Assembly (NCBI RefSeq): GCF_030734285.1
Contig: NZ_CP132294.1
Coordinates: forward strand, 2,294,001 to 2,358,000
Direction of reading: 5' to 3'
DNA: 64,000 bases
Origin: Natronococcus sp. AD-5
GTDB taxonomy: Archaea; Halobacteriota; Halobacteria; Halobacteriales; Natrialbaceae
Of this stretch, positions 1-8,731 are shown in pieces (the stretch's first letter is position 1; every line of letters starts with the position of its first letter). The position numbers and the translations under genes are program-made. The notes under the pieces were generated by a model. It searched no databases, had not been told where the DNA came from, and saw nothing but the letters and a program-made list of their open reading frames with translations.

Positions 1-815
1 GCGTCGCGCTCGTCGAACTCCCGAGCGCAGGCGCCGACGACGCTGCCGTCGTCCCGCGCCAGCGTCCACTGCCAGCTTCCGTCGCGGTCCTCGTAGAGCC
101 GGAACGCCGACGTCGTCAGCTCCATCAGGCCCGCGGAGCTGATCTTGGACCGGACGCGCTCGATTTGTTCCCTCGTCTCCGGTTGTGTTACGGCGCTGTC
201 AGTACCCTCCGCGAGCGCCGTGAGGTGAAGGACGTGCCACTTCCAGTCGCCGTTTTCGTCGCGGAAGACGGCGAACTGGGCGCCTTCCGCGGTATCTCCG
301 GTCAGGATAGCGGGGTCCTCGGACGAGCCTTCCTCTTCGACGAACATACCCTTCCGCCCGGTCACCACCGGAACGAGCGCGGTTACGCCCGCGATGATCG
401 CGATCCCGGTCGTGTAGACGGCGATCACTTCGGCGTCCATTCCCATCCCGCGCTCCCGCCAGTTCGCCGGGTACAGCGCGCCGTACGATGCGACGCCCGC
501 GAGCGAGATGAACAGGCCGACGACGCTGGCCTGGATCCCTCGCTTTCGTACCGGAAGCATCAATCCGATGCCGAACAGACAGAGCGCGAGTCCCGTCGCC
601 GCGGCGACGCCGGCGACCCTGATTAGCGTGTCTTCCGTCGTCGAGCCGTCTACGACCGCGTATCCGACGACGAACGTAAAGACGCCGGCGGAGCCGACGA
701 TGTAGCCGAGAATGAACAGCCAGTAGCCGTACACGTCCTTTCTCGAGTCCGGTTCGCCGACGTAGTGTTCGTAGAGCCGATACAAGTTTCGGTGAAAGTC
801 ACTTATTGAAGACAT
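1..815 (-). CDS. Membrane protein with HVO_2922/DUF1508-like C-terminal domain (partial)
   Basis: The reading frame opens with ATG at 815 and runs off the left window edge without a stop, so the C-terminus is missing. Four hydrophobic segments are visible at about residues 31-56, 64-88, 95-115 and 127-152. After them, from about residue 180, come two copies of a short motif, AVFRDENGDWKWHV and later AFRLYEDRDGSWQW. These resemble the beta-strand repeats of the YegP/HVO_2922 family. The family has no defined enzymatic role; the architecture suggests a soluble domain tethered to a four-helix membrane anchor. A TATA box lies about 35 nt upstream of the ATG. Function unknown. Confidence 0.75.
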   Translation of the reverse strand, partial: MSSISDFHRNLYRLYEHYVGEPDSRKDVYGYWLFILGYIVGSAGVFTFVVGYAVVDGSTTEDTLIRVAGVAAATGLALCLFGIGLMLPVRKRGIQASVVGLFISLAGVASYGALYPANWRERGMGMDAEVIAVYTTGIAIIAGVTALVPVVTGRKGMFVEEEGSSEDPAILTGDTAEGAQFAVFRDENGDWKWHVLHLTALAEGTDSAVTQPETREQIERVRSKISSAGLMELTTSAFRLYEDRDGSWQWTLARDDGSVVGACAREFDERD

Positions 816-845
816 TCCAGACTTACTCGATAACTGAAACGGGTC

Positions 846-853
846 CTAATAAA
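846..853 (-). promoter_or_regulatory. TATA box of the partial membrane protein gene
   Basis: Reading the minus strand, TTTATTAG sits about 35 nt before the ATG at 815. This fits a short-leader haloarchaeal promoter. Confidence 0.45.
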
Positions 854-1085
854 GATCGGGATCTCGTGTATTTATCTAGCGTCTCCGATCTCGGACGGCG
901 TCGAGACGGCTCGAGCGAGGCGACGCGCCGATCGAGACCGGAGGCCCTGTCAGCGAGTTCGCTCGAGAGGCGATACGGAGCGCTACCGATGAACGGAGAG
1001 AGCCACGGCTTCCGGACGCGAAACCAGCTCTCTCACACACGGGTACGAAAACGATACCGACGCGGACGGCGGAGCGGAACCCGAC

Positions 1086-1913
1086 TCACTTGAGCACCGC
1101 GCCGGCCGGATGGGTCGCACAGACCGACGGGTCGTAGCCGGCCTCGGACAGCCCGGTTCCCAGGGCGAAGACGGTCTCGCCGAGCATGGCCATCGACGCC
1201 TGGCCGTCGACGGCCGCGACGTCCTCGATCGCCGCCTCGACGTCGGGAGTCAACAGCTCCGCCTCGCGGGCGAACTGCCGCGAGGCGTACAGCAAGGAGA
1301 GCAGCGTCGGCTCGTCGACGATCCGCGACAGCGCCGTTTTGCCGGCCGCCGAGAGCGCCTCGGTGTCGCCCGCGAGCACGTCCGCCGTCGAGAGTTCGCC
1401 GAAGGTGACGTACTCGACGCGCGCTCGAGCGGGAATCGCGTCGAGCTCGTTGACCTGCGGACCGCCCGGCTCGAGCCGGATCGGTACGCCGCCCTGCGCC
1501 TGGGCGACGACGTCGCCGAGACCGGTCCCGGCCTGCACTTCGGCGCCGTGGGCGATGGTCACCAGCTCGTTTCGCGAGAGCTTTCGCTCGAAGACGTGGT
1601 TCGCCGCGAATGCGGTGCCGAGCGCCGTCGCGCCCGAGACGCCGAAGCCGGCGCCCAGCGGGAGATCGGACTCGGCTTCGACGCGGGCCGGCGCGTCGAG
1701 CGTCTCGAGGACGGTCGTTACCGGATCGATTTCGATCGGGTCGCCGTCGAGCACGACCGTCGGTTCGGTCGCGGGTTCGACGGTGACCTCGACGCCGTCG
1801 GTGAGCGTCAGTCCTGCACCGCGTGAGCCGGCCTTCGTCGGGTCGTCGTCCGGATGAGCGCTGAAAAAGCCCGTGATGTGTCCCGGAACGAACGCCGTCG
1901 CCTCCTCGCGCAT
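1086..1913 (-). CDS. Pantoate kinase (GHMP family)
   Basis: A 275-residue GHMP-type kinase. It phosphorylates pantoate to 4-phosphopantoate, the archaeal alternative to the bacterial pantothenate branch of CoA synthesis; its usual partner is phosphopantothenate synthetase, which is not in this window. The opening FVPGHITGFFS and the glycine-rich loop LPLGAGFGVSGA (from about residue 84) are characteristic of the archaeal family, and the length is typical. The start is supported by a TATA box at 1938-1945, about 27 nt upstream, so the mRNA is probably leaderless. The gene stands alone between two unrelated neighbours. Confidence 0.9.
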   Translation of the reverse strand: MREEATAFVPGHITGFFSAHPDDDPTKAGSRGAGLTLTDGVEVTVEPATEPTVVLDGDPIEIDPVTTVLETLDAPARVEAESDLPLGAGFGVSGATALGTAFAANHVFERKLSRNELVTIAHGAEVQAGTGLGDVVAQAQGGVPIRLEPGGPQVNELDAIPARARVEYVTFGELSTADVLAGDTEALSAAGKTALSRIVDEPTLLSLLYASRQFAREAELLTPDVEAAIEDVAAVDGQASMAMLGETVFALGTGLSEAGYDPSVCATHPAGAVLK

Positions 1914-1937
1914 TACGCACAGGGTTGCCGCTCGCCC

Positions 1938-1945
1938 GATATAAC
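1938..1945 (-). promoter_or_regulatory. TATA box of pantoate kinase
   Basis: GTTATATC on the minus strand, centred about 28 nt before the start codon at 1913. Confidence 0.55.
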
Positions 1946-2020
1946 GTTGCAGGTTCCGTCCGGAATCGGTGGCACAGACAGGGTCGTGGTTTTTCCCTTC
2001 AGAACGCCCAGTATCACCCG

Positions 2021-2113
2021 ATGAGCGGACAGTCCGGGGACGCAGCGAGATCGAACGAGGACGGGGAGTCCCGGCGGTCGGCCGGCCGGAGGCTCGAGAG
2101 CGGGTGCGACTGA
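2021..2113 (+). CDS. Possible 30-residue leader ORF
   Basis: ATG at 2021 opens a 30-codon frame that ends with TGA three bases before the ATG of the beta-propeller gene at 2117. A T-rich stretch about 25 nt upstream (around 1989-1996) could serve as a weak TATA box, which would make this the leaderless first ORF of the transcript. The peptide has no recognisable domain. It may be a coupling leader or simply untranslated leader sequence. Confidence 0.2.
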   Translation: MSGQSGDAARSNEDGESRRSAGRRLESGCD

Positions 2114-2116
2114 TCG

Positions 2117-3556
2117 ATGTCGACGGGCTCCGAACCCGAGAGTTTCGGCGCGTTCTTCCGACGGTACACGAAGACGTGGATGCACGCCGTCGCGACGGCC
2201 GGGCTCACCGCCTTCGGGATGCTCAGCGTCGTCCACCGCGGGTTCGTCGTCCTGGCGCTCGCCTGTTACGTCGTTCCGCCGATCGTCCTGTACCTCTCGC
2301 GAACTCGAGGAGGCGACGCGAGCGCGGATCGAACCGCCGAATCGATGTCGCCGACCGACGCGGCGCTGGCCGGACGCGACGACTTCACCGACGAATCGGC
2401 GTCCGAGCCCGGCCCGCCCGAGCCCGACGAACGCGCTCCGGAAACGTCGGGGCGCAAACCGACTCCGCCGGACGAAGCGGATCGCGAACCGACCGGGACG
2501 GCCGATAGCGACGGAGACCCGGCGGCGACCACCGGGACCCCGGACGACTCGGGGGACGATGTCGATGCCCGCGAGGAGCCGACGCCCGCGAGCAGTCCCG
2601 ACGCCGGGAGAACGGGCCCCGACCCGGACGACGCGCCGACGGACGGCGAACGCACCGATGCAGCAGCGGACGCCGAACCGCGCTGGACGACGGTCGCCGC
2701 GCCGACCGACGCGACGCTGCTCGACGCGGCGGTCACGTCGTCGGGTGCGATCGCCGTCGGCGACGGCGGACTCGTCCTCGAGCGCGGTCCCGACACCGAC
2801 GACTGGACGGTCGTCCTCGAGGACGGCCCCGCGGCGCAGGGGCAGACCCTGCGCGGCGTCGACGCGACGGACGACGGGGGGATCGCGTGGGTCGCCGGCG
2901 ACGGCGGCGGAGTCGGGCGGTTCGAGTGCTCGTCGGGTCGACACACGGATTACTCGGCGCCGAACGGTCGAACCGACAATCTGGCCGGGCTCGCCGTCGC
3001 GGGCTCGAGCGGCGACGAGACCGTCCTCCTGATCAACGGCTCGGGGGAGGTGATCCGCGGTCGCTACCGCGACGGAGAACTCGACTGGGACGAGCCCGTG
3101 AAACCGGGGAGCGGCTCGAGTCTGAGCGACGCGACCCTCGTCGACGCGTCGATCGGCTACTGCTGCGACACGAACGACGGCGTCTTCGAGACCGACGACG
3201 GCGGGCGGACGTTCGAGACGATCGGCCTCGAGGGCGCCGACGGCACGCTCACCGGGATCGCCGCGGCCGGCGAGGGCGACTGCCACGTCTGTACCGACGC
3301 GGGCGTCGTCCACCGGTTCGACGGTTCGACGTGGACGCCCGAACGGGTCAGCGAGACCGCGCTGTCGGCGATCGCCCGACTCGGCGACCGACTTACCGTC
3401 TGCGACGAGGGCGGCGCCGTCTACGAGCGATCCGGACCGACGGCCGAGTGGGAACGGGCCGACGCGGGCTCGAGCGCGGGACTCGAGAGTGTCGCCGTCG
3501 GCGCCGATCGATCGGTTGCGGTCGGCGCGGACGGCACCGTCGTCGAACGGCGGTAG
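2117..3556 (+). CDS. Membrane-anchored beta-propeller (YCF48/BNR-like) protein
   Basis: A 479-residue protein in three parts. The N-terminus (about residues 20-65) has two hydrophobic segments. A disordered, strongly acidic and proline-rich linker spans about residues 66-185. The C-terminal half contains repeated blades of the type 'DDGGRTFETI', 'AVGDGGLVLERG' and 'CTDAGVVHRF', typical of YCF48/BNR-like propellers. This shape suggests a propeller displayed on a long tether from the membrane. No catalytic residues are recognisable and its partner is unknown. The gene converges with the downstream universal stress protein, with only 11 nt between the two stops. Confidence 0.75.
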   Translation: MSTGSEPESFGAFFRRYTKTWMHAVATAGLTAFGMLSVVHRGFVVLALACYVVPPIVLYLSRTRGGDASADRTAESMSPTDAALAGRDDFTDESASEPGPPEPDERAPETSGRKPTPPDEADREPTGTADSDGDPAATTGTPDDSGDDVDAREEPTPASSPDAGRTGPDPDDAPTDGERTDAAADAEPRWTTVAAPTDATLLDAAVTSSGAIAVGDGGLVLERGPDTDDWTVVLEDGPAAQGQTLRGVDATDDGGIAWVAGDGGGVGRFECSSGRHTDYSAPNGRTDNLAGLAVAGSSGDETVLLINGSGEVIRGRYRDGELDWDEPVKPGSGSSLSDATLVDASIGYCCDTNDGVFETDDGGRTFETIGLEGADGTLTGIAAAGEGDCHVCTDAGVVHRFDGSTWTPERVSETALSAIARLGDRLTVCDEGGAVYERSGPTAEWERADAGSSAGLESVAVGADRSVAVGADGTVVERR

Positions 3557-3567
3557 CGCTCGGGCGG

Positions 3568-3987
3568 TCAGTCGGTTCCGTTTCGAATCGTGAGGACGGG
3601 TACCGACGAGTTTCGGACTACCTTTTCGGCCGTGCTTCCGAGCAGGACGCGACTGAGACCGCTCTTTCCGTGCGTTCCCATCACGATGAGATCCGCGTCG
3701 TGGGCCTCGGCGCACTCGACGATGCGCTCGTGGGGGGTGCCCTCGAGGACGTGCTCGTTGACCTCGAGACCCGCCTCCCGCGCCGCGTTCACGATGGGCT
3801 CGATCACCTCGCGCCCCTCGGCTCTGAGTTCGTCGGGATCGTCGCCGATGTCGCCCATGTCGGAGACGTCGACGACGTACACCGGATTGACCGTCGCGTC
3901 GTTCTGTCGAGCGATGTGGATGGCGTGATCGATCGCAGTTTCCGCACCGGGGCTGCCGTCCGTCGGAACGAGAACCTCGTCGTACAT
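3568..3987 (-). CDS. Universal stress protein (UspA family)
   Basis: A 139-residue single-domain Usp. The N-terminus YDEVLVPTDGS and the C-terminal nucleotide-binding signature GTHGKSGLSRVLLGS are both present, so an ATP-binding type is expected. An upstream in-frame start at 4032 exists, but the family begins at MYDEVLVPTD, so the ATG at 3987 is preferred. The gene lies downstream of, and in the same orientation as, the cation antiporter, 52 nt away. Co-transcription is possible, and Usp domains are often associated with transporters in haloarchaea. Confidence 0.9.
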   Translation of the reverse strand: MYDEVLVPTDGSPGAETAIDHAIHIARQNDATVNPVYVVDVSDMGDIGDDPDELRAEGREVIEPIVNAAREAGLEVNEHVLEGTPHERIVECAEAHDADLIVMGTHGKSGLSRVLLGSTAEKVVRNSSVPVLTIRNGTD

Positions 3988-4039
3988 CGCCAGCCGATAG
4001 GACGGGCCGCGCCGTAGGGGTTGTGCCGTCACACACAGA

Positions 4040-5275
4040 TTACTCCGCCGCGTCGGGCGTGGTCACCTCCTGCCGGAGGTCGGTCATCACCGGCGCCGCG
4101 GTGATTCCGTGGAGGACGATCGAGACGAGGACGGCGAACCCGACCACGGCCCAGACCGTCTCCGCACCGGTGAAGACGGCGTGGTTGATGCCGTAGGAGA
4201 GGTAGTAGAACGATCCGATCCCGCGAATGCCGAAGAACGCGATCGCGTTTCGCTCCGGCGGGTAGCCGGCGAGACCGATCAGGCCGGCGAGCGGCCGAAC
4301 GAGCAGTACCAGCGCGAGGGCGACGAGCGCGCCCTGCCACGTCAGCGCGTCGAACAGGCCGGTCGCGATCGCCCCGCCGAACAGGACCAGCAACATCGCC
4401 ATCACGAGCCGCTCGACGACCTCGGCGAAGTCGTGGAGTTGCTGGTGGTACTCGTGTTCGCGCTCGAAGCCGCGGATGGCGACGGCGCCGACGAAGACGG
4501 CGATGAAGCCGTAGCCGCCGGCGATTTCGGCGATGCCGTAGGAGACGAGCGTCGCCGCGAGCGCCTCGGCGCCGCCCATCGCCCGCGCCAGCTGCGTGCT
4601 CGCCGGGTACTGGAAGACGAACTTCGCGAGGAGGTGGCCGGAGAGCCACCCGACGAGGACGCCGACGCCGATCTTGTAGAAGACGTCGATCAGGACCCAC
4701 TCGACGATCCAGTTCTCGGGCGCCACCCCGACCGTCGCCGTCGCGATCGCGACGTAGGTGAACGGGAAGGCGAGCCCGTCGTTGAGCCCGGCCTCGGACG
4801 TGAGCGCGAACCGGACCTCGTCGCTCTCGCCCTTTCGCGGCGGATCGACCTGGACGTCGGCGGCGAGCACGGGGTCCGTCGGCGCGATGACGGCGCCGAG
4901 CAACATCGCGGCGGGGATCGTCAATCCGACCGCCCACCAGCCGAGGACGACCGCGGCGCCGATCGTCAGCGGCATCGTGATCGCCAGCAGTCGCCACGTC
5001 GACTTCCACCGCTTGAGCCCCGGCGGCCGATCGATTTTCAGGCCCGCGCCAATCAGCGCCACGATGACCCCCAGTTCGGTCAGCCGCTCGGAAACAGTTC
5101 CGTACTCGATCGGATCCGCAGCCGGAAGTCCGAGCGGGAGCGCGAAGACGACGACGCCGAACGCGACGTAGACGATCGGAAACGAAACGGGTCGGTTGTC
5201 GAGCAACCGGGGAAGCGCGACGGTTCCGAGAACTGCGAGGCCGACGATCACCAGCGCGATATCGTAGAGCACCAC
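4040..5275 (-). CDS. Cation:proton antiporter (CPA1/NhaP-like)
   Basis: A 411-residue integral membrane protein with about 12 hydrophobic segments. The core antiporter motifs are visible as GAVIAPTDPVLAADV (about residues 128-142) and SEAGLNDGLAFPF, in which the Asp residues would bind Na+ or H+. It probably exchanges Na+ or K+ for protons for pH and salt homeostasis. The ion specificity cannot be read from the sequence. The protein lacks a long cytoplasmic regulatory tail. The start is GTG at 5275, supported by an AT-rich TATA-like stretch at about 5291-5304. Confidence 0.88.
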   Translation of the reverse strand: MVLYDIALVIVGLAVLGTVALPRLLDNRPVSFPIVYVAFGVVVFALPLGLPAADPIEYGTVSERLTELGVIVALIGAGLKIDRPPGLKRWKSTWRLLAITMPLTIGAAVVLGWWAVGLTIPAAMLLGAVIAPTDPVLAADVQVDPPRKGESDEVRFALTSEAGLNDGLAFPFTYVAIATATVGVAPENWIVEWVLIDVFYKIGVGVLVGWLSGHLLAKFVFQYPASTQLARAMGGAEALAATLVSYGIAEIAGGYGFIAVFVGAVAIRGFEREHEYHQQLHDFAEVVERLVMAMLLVLFGGAIATGLFDALTWQGALVALALVLLVRPLAGLIGLAGYPPERNAIAFFGIRGIGSFYYLSYGINHAVFTGAETVWAVVGFAVLVSIVLHGITAAPVMTDLRQEVTTPDAAE

Positions 5276-5290
5276 CGGGTCGTCGGTTAC

Positions 5291-5304
5291 GATTCAAAAA
5301 ATAC
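5291..5304 (-). promoter_or_regulatory. TATA element of the antiporter gene
   Basis: TATTTTTTGAATC on the minus strand, centred about 24 nt before the start at 5275. Confidence 0.45.
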
Positions 5305-5391
5305 TCTGGGGTTGCAATTCCGCCCGTTTCGTGTCGGATGCACCGAGTTCCGGGTGTTCGCCGGATGGAGAGCGCTTTCTCGCGCCTTCGC

Positions 5392-6696
5392 CTACGGCGA
5401 CAGACGCTGGCGATCCCGCGGGAAGAGAACCGCTTCGCGGATGTTCTCGAGCCCGAGGATCGTCATGATCAGGCGCTCGCCGCCGAGGCCGAAGCCGGCG
5501 TGGGGCGGCATGCCGTACTTGAACATCTTCGTGTAGTACTCGAACTGCTCGGGGTCGAGGCCCTGCTGTTCAAATCCTTCGATGAGGGCGTCGTGGCGGT
5601 GTTCGCGCTGGCCGCCCGAAACCAGTTCCATCCGCGGGTGCATCAGGTCGAAGCCGGTCGAGAGCTGCTCGTTGTCGTCGTGGTCCTTGATGTAGAACGG
5701 CTTGATCTCGCTCGGCCAGTCGGTGATGAAGTAGTGGCCGCCGACGTCCTGACCCAGCGCCTTCTCGGCTTCCGTCGAGAGGTCGTCGCCCCAGACGAGC
5801 TGCTCGTCGAGTTCGCCCGTCGCGTTGATGCGCTCGATGGCCTCCTCGTAGCTGATGCGCGGGAAATCGCTCTCGGGAATTTCGAACGCCTCTTCGAGTC
5901 CGAGCGCCTCGAGCGCCTCGCTACAGTTCTCGTTCACCGCTTCGTAGGCGGCCCTGACGACGCCCTCGGCGACGTCCATGGCGTCGTCGGCGTCGCAGAA
6001 CGCGCCTTCGAAGTCGATCGAGGTCGCCTCGTTCAGGTGGCGCGGCGTGTTGTGCTCTTCGGCGCGGAAGATGGGGCCGATCTCGAAGACGCGCTCGACG
6101 TTGGAGCCGGCGATCAGCTGCTTGAACAGCTGCGGCGACTGGTTCATGAACGCCTCCTCGCCGAAGTAGGTGATCGGGAAGAGTTCCGTGCCGCCCTCGG
6201 TACCGGTGGCGACGATCTTCGGCGTGGTGATCTCCGTCGCGCGGAACTCCCGGAACGCCTCGCGGGTCGCGCGCAGGATCTCCGCGCGGATCTCGAAGAT
6301 CGCCTGGACTTCCGCTTTTCGCAGATCGAGAGTGCGGTTGTCCAGCCGGGTCGAGAGGTCGGCGTCGACCTTTCCGGACGGGTCGAGCGGCAGTTCGGGG
6401 TCGGCGGGGGCGACGACCTCGAGCGAGTCCGGCGTGATCTCGACGCCGGTCGGCGCGCGGGGCTCCTCCTCGACGCCGCCGGAGACCTTCACGACGCTTT
6501 CGCGCGAGACGCCGAGTCCGGTCTCGACGAGGTCCTCGTCCATCTCGTCTTTCTCGAACTTGATCTGGATCTTCCCGGTCGCGTCCCGGAGGATCAAGAA
6601 TGCGATGCCGCCGAGATCGCGAATCTCGTGGACCCAGCCGGCGACGGTGACCTCGTCGCCCGGCTCGGCGTCGGCAGTGTAGGTTCTGTCCTGCAT
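5392..6696 (-). CDS. aspS: Aspartyl-tRNA synthetase, archaeal type
   Basis: A 434-residue class IIb synthetase that charges tRNA with aspartate. Residues 1-100 form the OB-fold anticodon domain ([19 protein letters not shown]). Class II motif 2 is seen as [14 protein letters not shown], and motif 3 near the C-terminus as [11 protein letters not shown]. The compact length without a bacterial GAD insertion is the archaeal form. Some archaeal enzymes also charge tRNA(Asn), but discriminating character cannot be settled from the sequence alone. A TATA box lies at 6721-6727. Confidence 0.95.
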   Translation of the reverse strand: MQDRTYTADAEPGDEVTVAGWVHEIRDLGGIAFLILRDATGKIQIKFEKDEMDEDLVETGLGVSRESVVKVSGGVEEEPRAPTGVEITPDSLEVVAPADPELPLDPSGKVDADLSTRLDNRTLDLRKAEVQAIFEIRAEILRATREAFREFRATEITTPKIVATGTEGGTELFPITYFGEEAFMNQSPQLFKQLIAGSNVERVFEIGPIFRAEEHNTPRHLNEATSIDFEGAFCDADDAMDVAEGVVRAAYEAVNENCSEALEALGLEEAFEIPESDFPRISYEEAIERINATGELDEQLVWGDDLSTEAEKALGQDVGGHYFITDWPSEIKPFYIKDHDDNEQLSTGFDLMHPRMELVSGGQREHRHDALIEGFEQQGLDPEQFEYYTKMFKYGMPPHAGFGLGGERLIMTILGLENIREAVLFPRDRQRLSP

Positions 6697-6720
6697 ACCC
6701 CCCGATTCCCGTCGGCGGAA

Positions 6721-6727
6721 CTTAAGC
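6721..6727 (-). promoter_or_regulatory. TATA box of aspS
   Basis: GCTTAAG on the minus strand, centred about 28 nt before the ATG at 6696. Confidence 0.4.
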
Positions 6728-6764
6728 GCAATCGTTCTGGGTCGGCGACGAACGAGCCGGGCTG

Positions 6765-6890
6765 CTATCGCTCGCGGACGGTCATCGGAATCTCGTTCTT
6801 CGGACGAGCGGTGATCGTCGCCATCAGGTCGAGATCCTCCGTCCCGGGGACGAGCTCGAGGTGGTAGTCCCGGTAGATCGTCGCGAGGGT
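6765..6890 (-). pseudogene. Cytochrome P450 C-terminal remnant
   Basis: On the minus strand a frame ending in TAG at 6765-6767 reads about 40 residues: [18 protein letters not shown], a short gap, then [14 protein letters not shown]. This matches the last 40 or so residues of haloarchaeal cytochrome P450s, where the final strand precedes a C-terminal M-x-V-x-x-R. Everything upstream (heme-Cys loop, ExxR helix, I helix) is absent. The sequence instead runs into a remnant of a regulator gene on the opposite strand. This is a decayed fragment, not a functional enzyme. Confidence 0.6.
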
Positions 6891-6925
6891 ACGAACACGA
6901 ACCCGGGCCCGGCCCCGCAGCAACT

Positions 6926-7102
6926 CTGACCGAGCGCCAACGGACGCTCTTCGAGGTCGCCGACCGCGAGGGCTACGACGAGGCGCCCCGCGAGACGACC
7001 CGCCGGGAACTCGCCGCGAGACCCGATCCCGCCTCGTCGACCGCCGGCGAACACCCCCAGCGCATCGAGTCGAAACCGGCCGCCGCCTACGCGGGTTCGA
7101 GG
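6926..7102 (+). pseudogene. Bat-type HTH_10 DNA-binding domain remnant
   Basis: The plus-strand frame from 6926 reads [19 protein letters not shown], then APRETTRRELAARPDPASST, then AGEHPQRIESKPAAAYAG. It aligns end to end with the HTH_10 domain of the bacterio-opsin-activator family (LTERQ...GYFEVPR...ELA..LGIS.ST.SEHLRR.E.KL). At several conserved hydrophobic helix positions Leu or Ile is replaced by Pro (RPDP, EHPQ, ESKP). Those prolines should break the recognition helix. No N-terminal sensor domain precedes it. It is a degraded C-terminal piece of a regulator gene. Confidence 0.6.
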
Positions 7103-7142
7103 GAATGCCCCCCTCGACCCCGTCGTCGGTCTCCCGCCTCGC

Positions 7143-7149
7143 TTTTATC
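7143..7149 (+). promoter_or_regulatory. TATA box of the sirtuin gene
   Basis: TTTTATC centred about 26 nt before the ATG at 7172; the transcript is probably leaderless. Confidence 0.5.
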
Positions 7150-7171
7150 GATTCGTCACGACCGTCTCGGT

Positions 7172-7966
7172 ATGGACGACCTCGAGACCCTCGCGGGCGC
7201 GATCCGGAGCGCGGACACCGCAGCCGCCCTCACCGGGGCCGGCATCTCGGCACCGTCCGGCGTGCCGACGTTCCGGGGCGACGACGGCGTCTGGGAGCAC
7301 TTCGACGAAGGGCAGTTCACCTACGGCCGGTTCCGGCGAGACCCCGAGGGATTCTGGGAGGATCGCCTCGACCTCCAGGAAGCGATGTTCGGCGAGGAGT
7401 ACGAGCCGAACGCGGCCCACGAGGCGCTGGCCGCGATGGAACGGGACGGTCACCTCGAGGCGGTTCTCACCCAGAACACGGACGGCTTGCACCGGGATGC
7501 TGCAGCCGCCGTTCGGGGCGACGAACCCGGCGATCCGAACGCGAAGGCGGACGGAACCGTCCTCGAACTCCACGGCAACGCCCGCCGCGTCAGGTGTGCC
7601 GACTGCGGCCGTCGCCGCGAGGGCGACCCGATCTTCGAGCGCGCCGCCGACGGCGAGCTCCCGCCGACCTGCGACTGCGGCGGCGTCTACAAGCCGGACG
7701 TCGTCCTCTTCGGCGAACGGCTCCCCGGCGCGGTCATCCAGCGTGCGCAGTCGCTGGCCCGCGAGAGCGACGCCTTCCTCGCGATCGGCTCCTCGCTCGT
7801 CGTCGAACCCGCCGCGTCGCTCCCTCGAGTGGCGGCCAGGAACGGCGCGACGGTCGGGATCGTCAACCTCGAGTCGACGCCGTGTGACGACGACGCCGAC
7901 GTCGTCCGTCGCGAAGACGTGACCGAGGTGCTCCCGGAGCTTCGGGGGCTCCTCGAGTCGAAATAG
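7172..7966 (+). CDS. Sir2-family NAD-dependent protein deacylase
   Basis: A 264-residue sirtuin that removes acyl groups from lysines using NAD+. The NAD-binding signature TGAGISAPSGVPTFRG, the catalytic TQNTDGLHRDA (with LHG further on) and the ELHGN motif are intact. A zinc ribbon is present as two cysteine pairs, CADCG and CDCGG. Length is typical of class III or U archaeal sirtuins. It stands alone behind its own TATA box. In archaea a known substrate is the chromatin protein Alba, but haloarchaeal targets cannot be inferred here. Confidence 0.92.
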   Translation: MDDLETLAGAIRSADTAAALTGAGISAPSGVPTFRGDDGVWEHFDEGQFTYGRFRRDPEGFWEDRLDLQEAMFGEEYEPNAAHEALAAMERDGHLEAVLTQNTDGLHRDAAAAVRGDEPGDPNAKADGTVLELHGNARRVRCADCGRRREGDPIFERAADGELPPTCDCGGVYKPDVVLFGERLPGAVIQRAQSLARESDAFLAIGSSLVVEPAASLPRVAARNGATVGIVNLESTPCDDDADVVRREDVTEVLPELRGLLESK

Positions 7967-8068
7967 CAGTCGAACGCTTCCGTCTGTAAACGACCGACGA
8001 ACGGGGCTGTGCGCTGGGCGACGAGATGCTGCGCTGAATAGAAGGCGCGTGTGCAGCATGGAGTGTCT

Positions 8069-8085
8069 TCCGACAAAAGGTCGGA
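8069..8085. terminator. Small hairpin between convergent genes
   Basis: TCCGAC-AAAAG-GTCGGA forms a perfect 6-bp stem with a 5-nt loop, between the sirtuin stop (7966) and the convergent 52-residue gene (stop at 8120). It may act as a shared terminator or 3'-end structure. Confidence 0.3.
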
Positions 8086-8119
8086 CTGGGGTATTCGATA
8101 CGGCGAGTGGGTGTCGACG

Positions 8120-8278
8120 CTATTCGTTCGAGGTGTTGTGCTGCGGTCGGAACCAATTACGCACGCGGTCGGAGAACGCCCCGATACTCAACCCTGCGAA
8201 GAACGTGAGGAGGCTCGGAACGAGTACCCAGAGGAGGTCGGGGTGTCCGTGACCGGTGTGCAGTATTACGTCCAACAT
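8120..8278 (-). CDS. 52-residue small membrane protein
   Basis: Minus-strand ATG at 8278 to TAG at 8120. The peptide starts MLDVILHTGHGHPDLLWVLV, followed by a hydrophobic span (PSLLTFFAGLSIGAF) and a basic/polar tail (SDRVRNWFRPQHNTSNE). One transmembrane helix with an N-terminal His/Asp-rich tip is expected. The good codon pattern, single clean helix and position between intergenic regions suggest a real gene, though no family is recognised. A weak TATA-like CAATACTG lies about 20 nt upstream. Confidence 0.55.
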   Translation of the reverse strand: MLDVILHTGHGHPDLLWVLVPSLLTFFAGLSIGAFSDRVRNWFRPQHNTSNE

Positions 8279-8514
8279 CGAGTGACGTCTTCAGTATTGA
8301 CGACCCTCAATCTGCCGGTTCCGAGAAACGCTCGCTTCGCTGTACGGTGCTCGCCGCGTAACAGTCGACCTAGCCCTGCCGAGCGGAAATTACCGAAGGC
8401 ACCGCGATAGAGACTCCGCTGTACGTAGTAGCTGCTTTTGCCAGCTATCGGTGAGATCGATCGCCGCTCCGTTACCTGCACGACACGCACGTAATCCGTC
8501 GACGGAGTTGATCG

Positions 8515-8721
8515 TCAGTCCGTGCCGTCGACCGAACTCGCGAGGTCGCCGACGAGGAGGTCCTCGCAGACGGCCGGCGGCATCGGCCTGCAGAGGGAGT
8601 CGCTCGAGTCGATCGCGTGACCCGTTTCGACGAAGTGTTCGATCGCCAGTTTCGACCGTTCCGCTTCGGTGAGCCCGTCTTCGACGCTCGCGAACCAGTC
8701 GCAGTTAAGACAGTACTTCAT
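8515..8721 (-). CDS. Conserved-looking 68-residue cysteine-containing protein
   Basis: A 68-residue acidic protein starting MKYCLNCDWFASVEDG. The CxxC pair at residues 4 and 7, plus Cys at about 44 and 52 and a mid-protein His (EHFVETGH), could bind zinc. Small CxxC proteins of this kind are abundant in haloarchaea and mostly lack an assigned role. It follows the HalOD1 gene by 10 nt in the same direction, so the two are probably one transcript. Confidence 0.7.
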   Translation of the reverse strand: MKYCLNCDWFASVEDGLTEAERSKLAIEHFVETGHAIDSSDSLCRPMPPAVCEDLLVGDLASSVDGTD

Positions 8722-8731
8722 CGACGCCGCG

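Noticed and set aside
1033-1920. Long frames opposite or shifted against pantoate kinase, Arg-rich
   Set aside because: Shadow frames of a high-GC gene; Arg/Gly/Pro-rich composition without domain.
6824-7054. A 76-codon minus-strand frame in the decayed region
   Set aside because: It overlaps both remnants in another frame and has no recognisable domain; the P450 and HTH fragments explain the sequence better.
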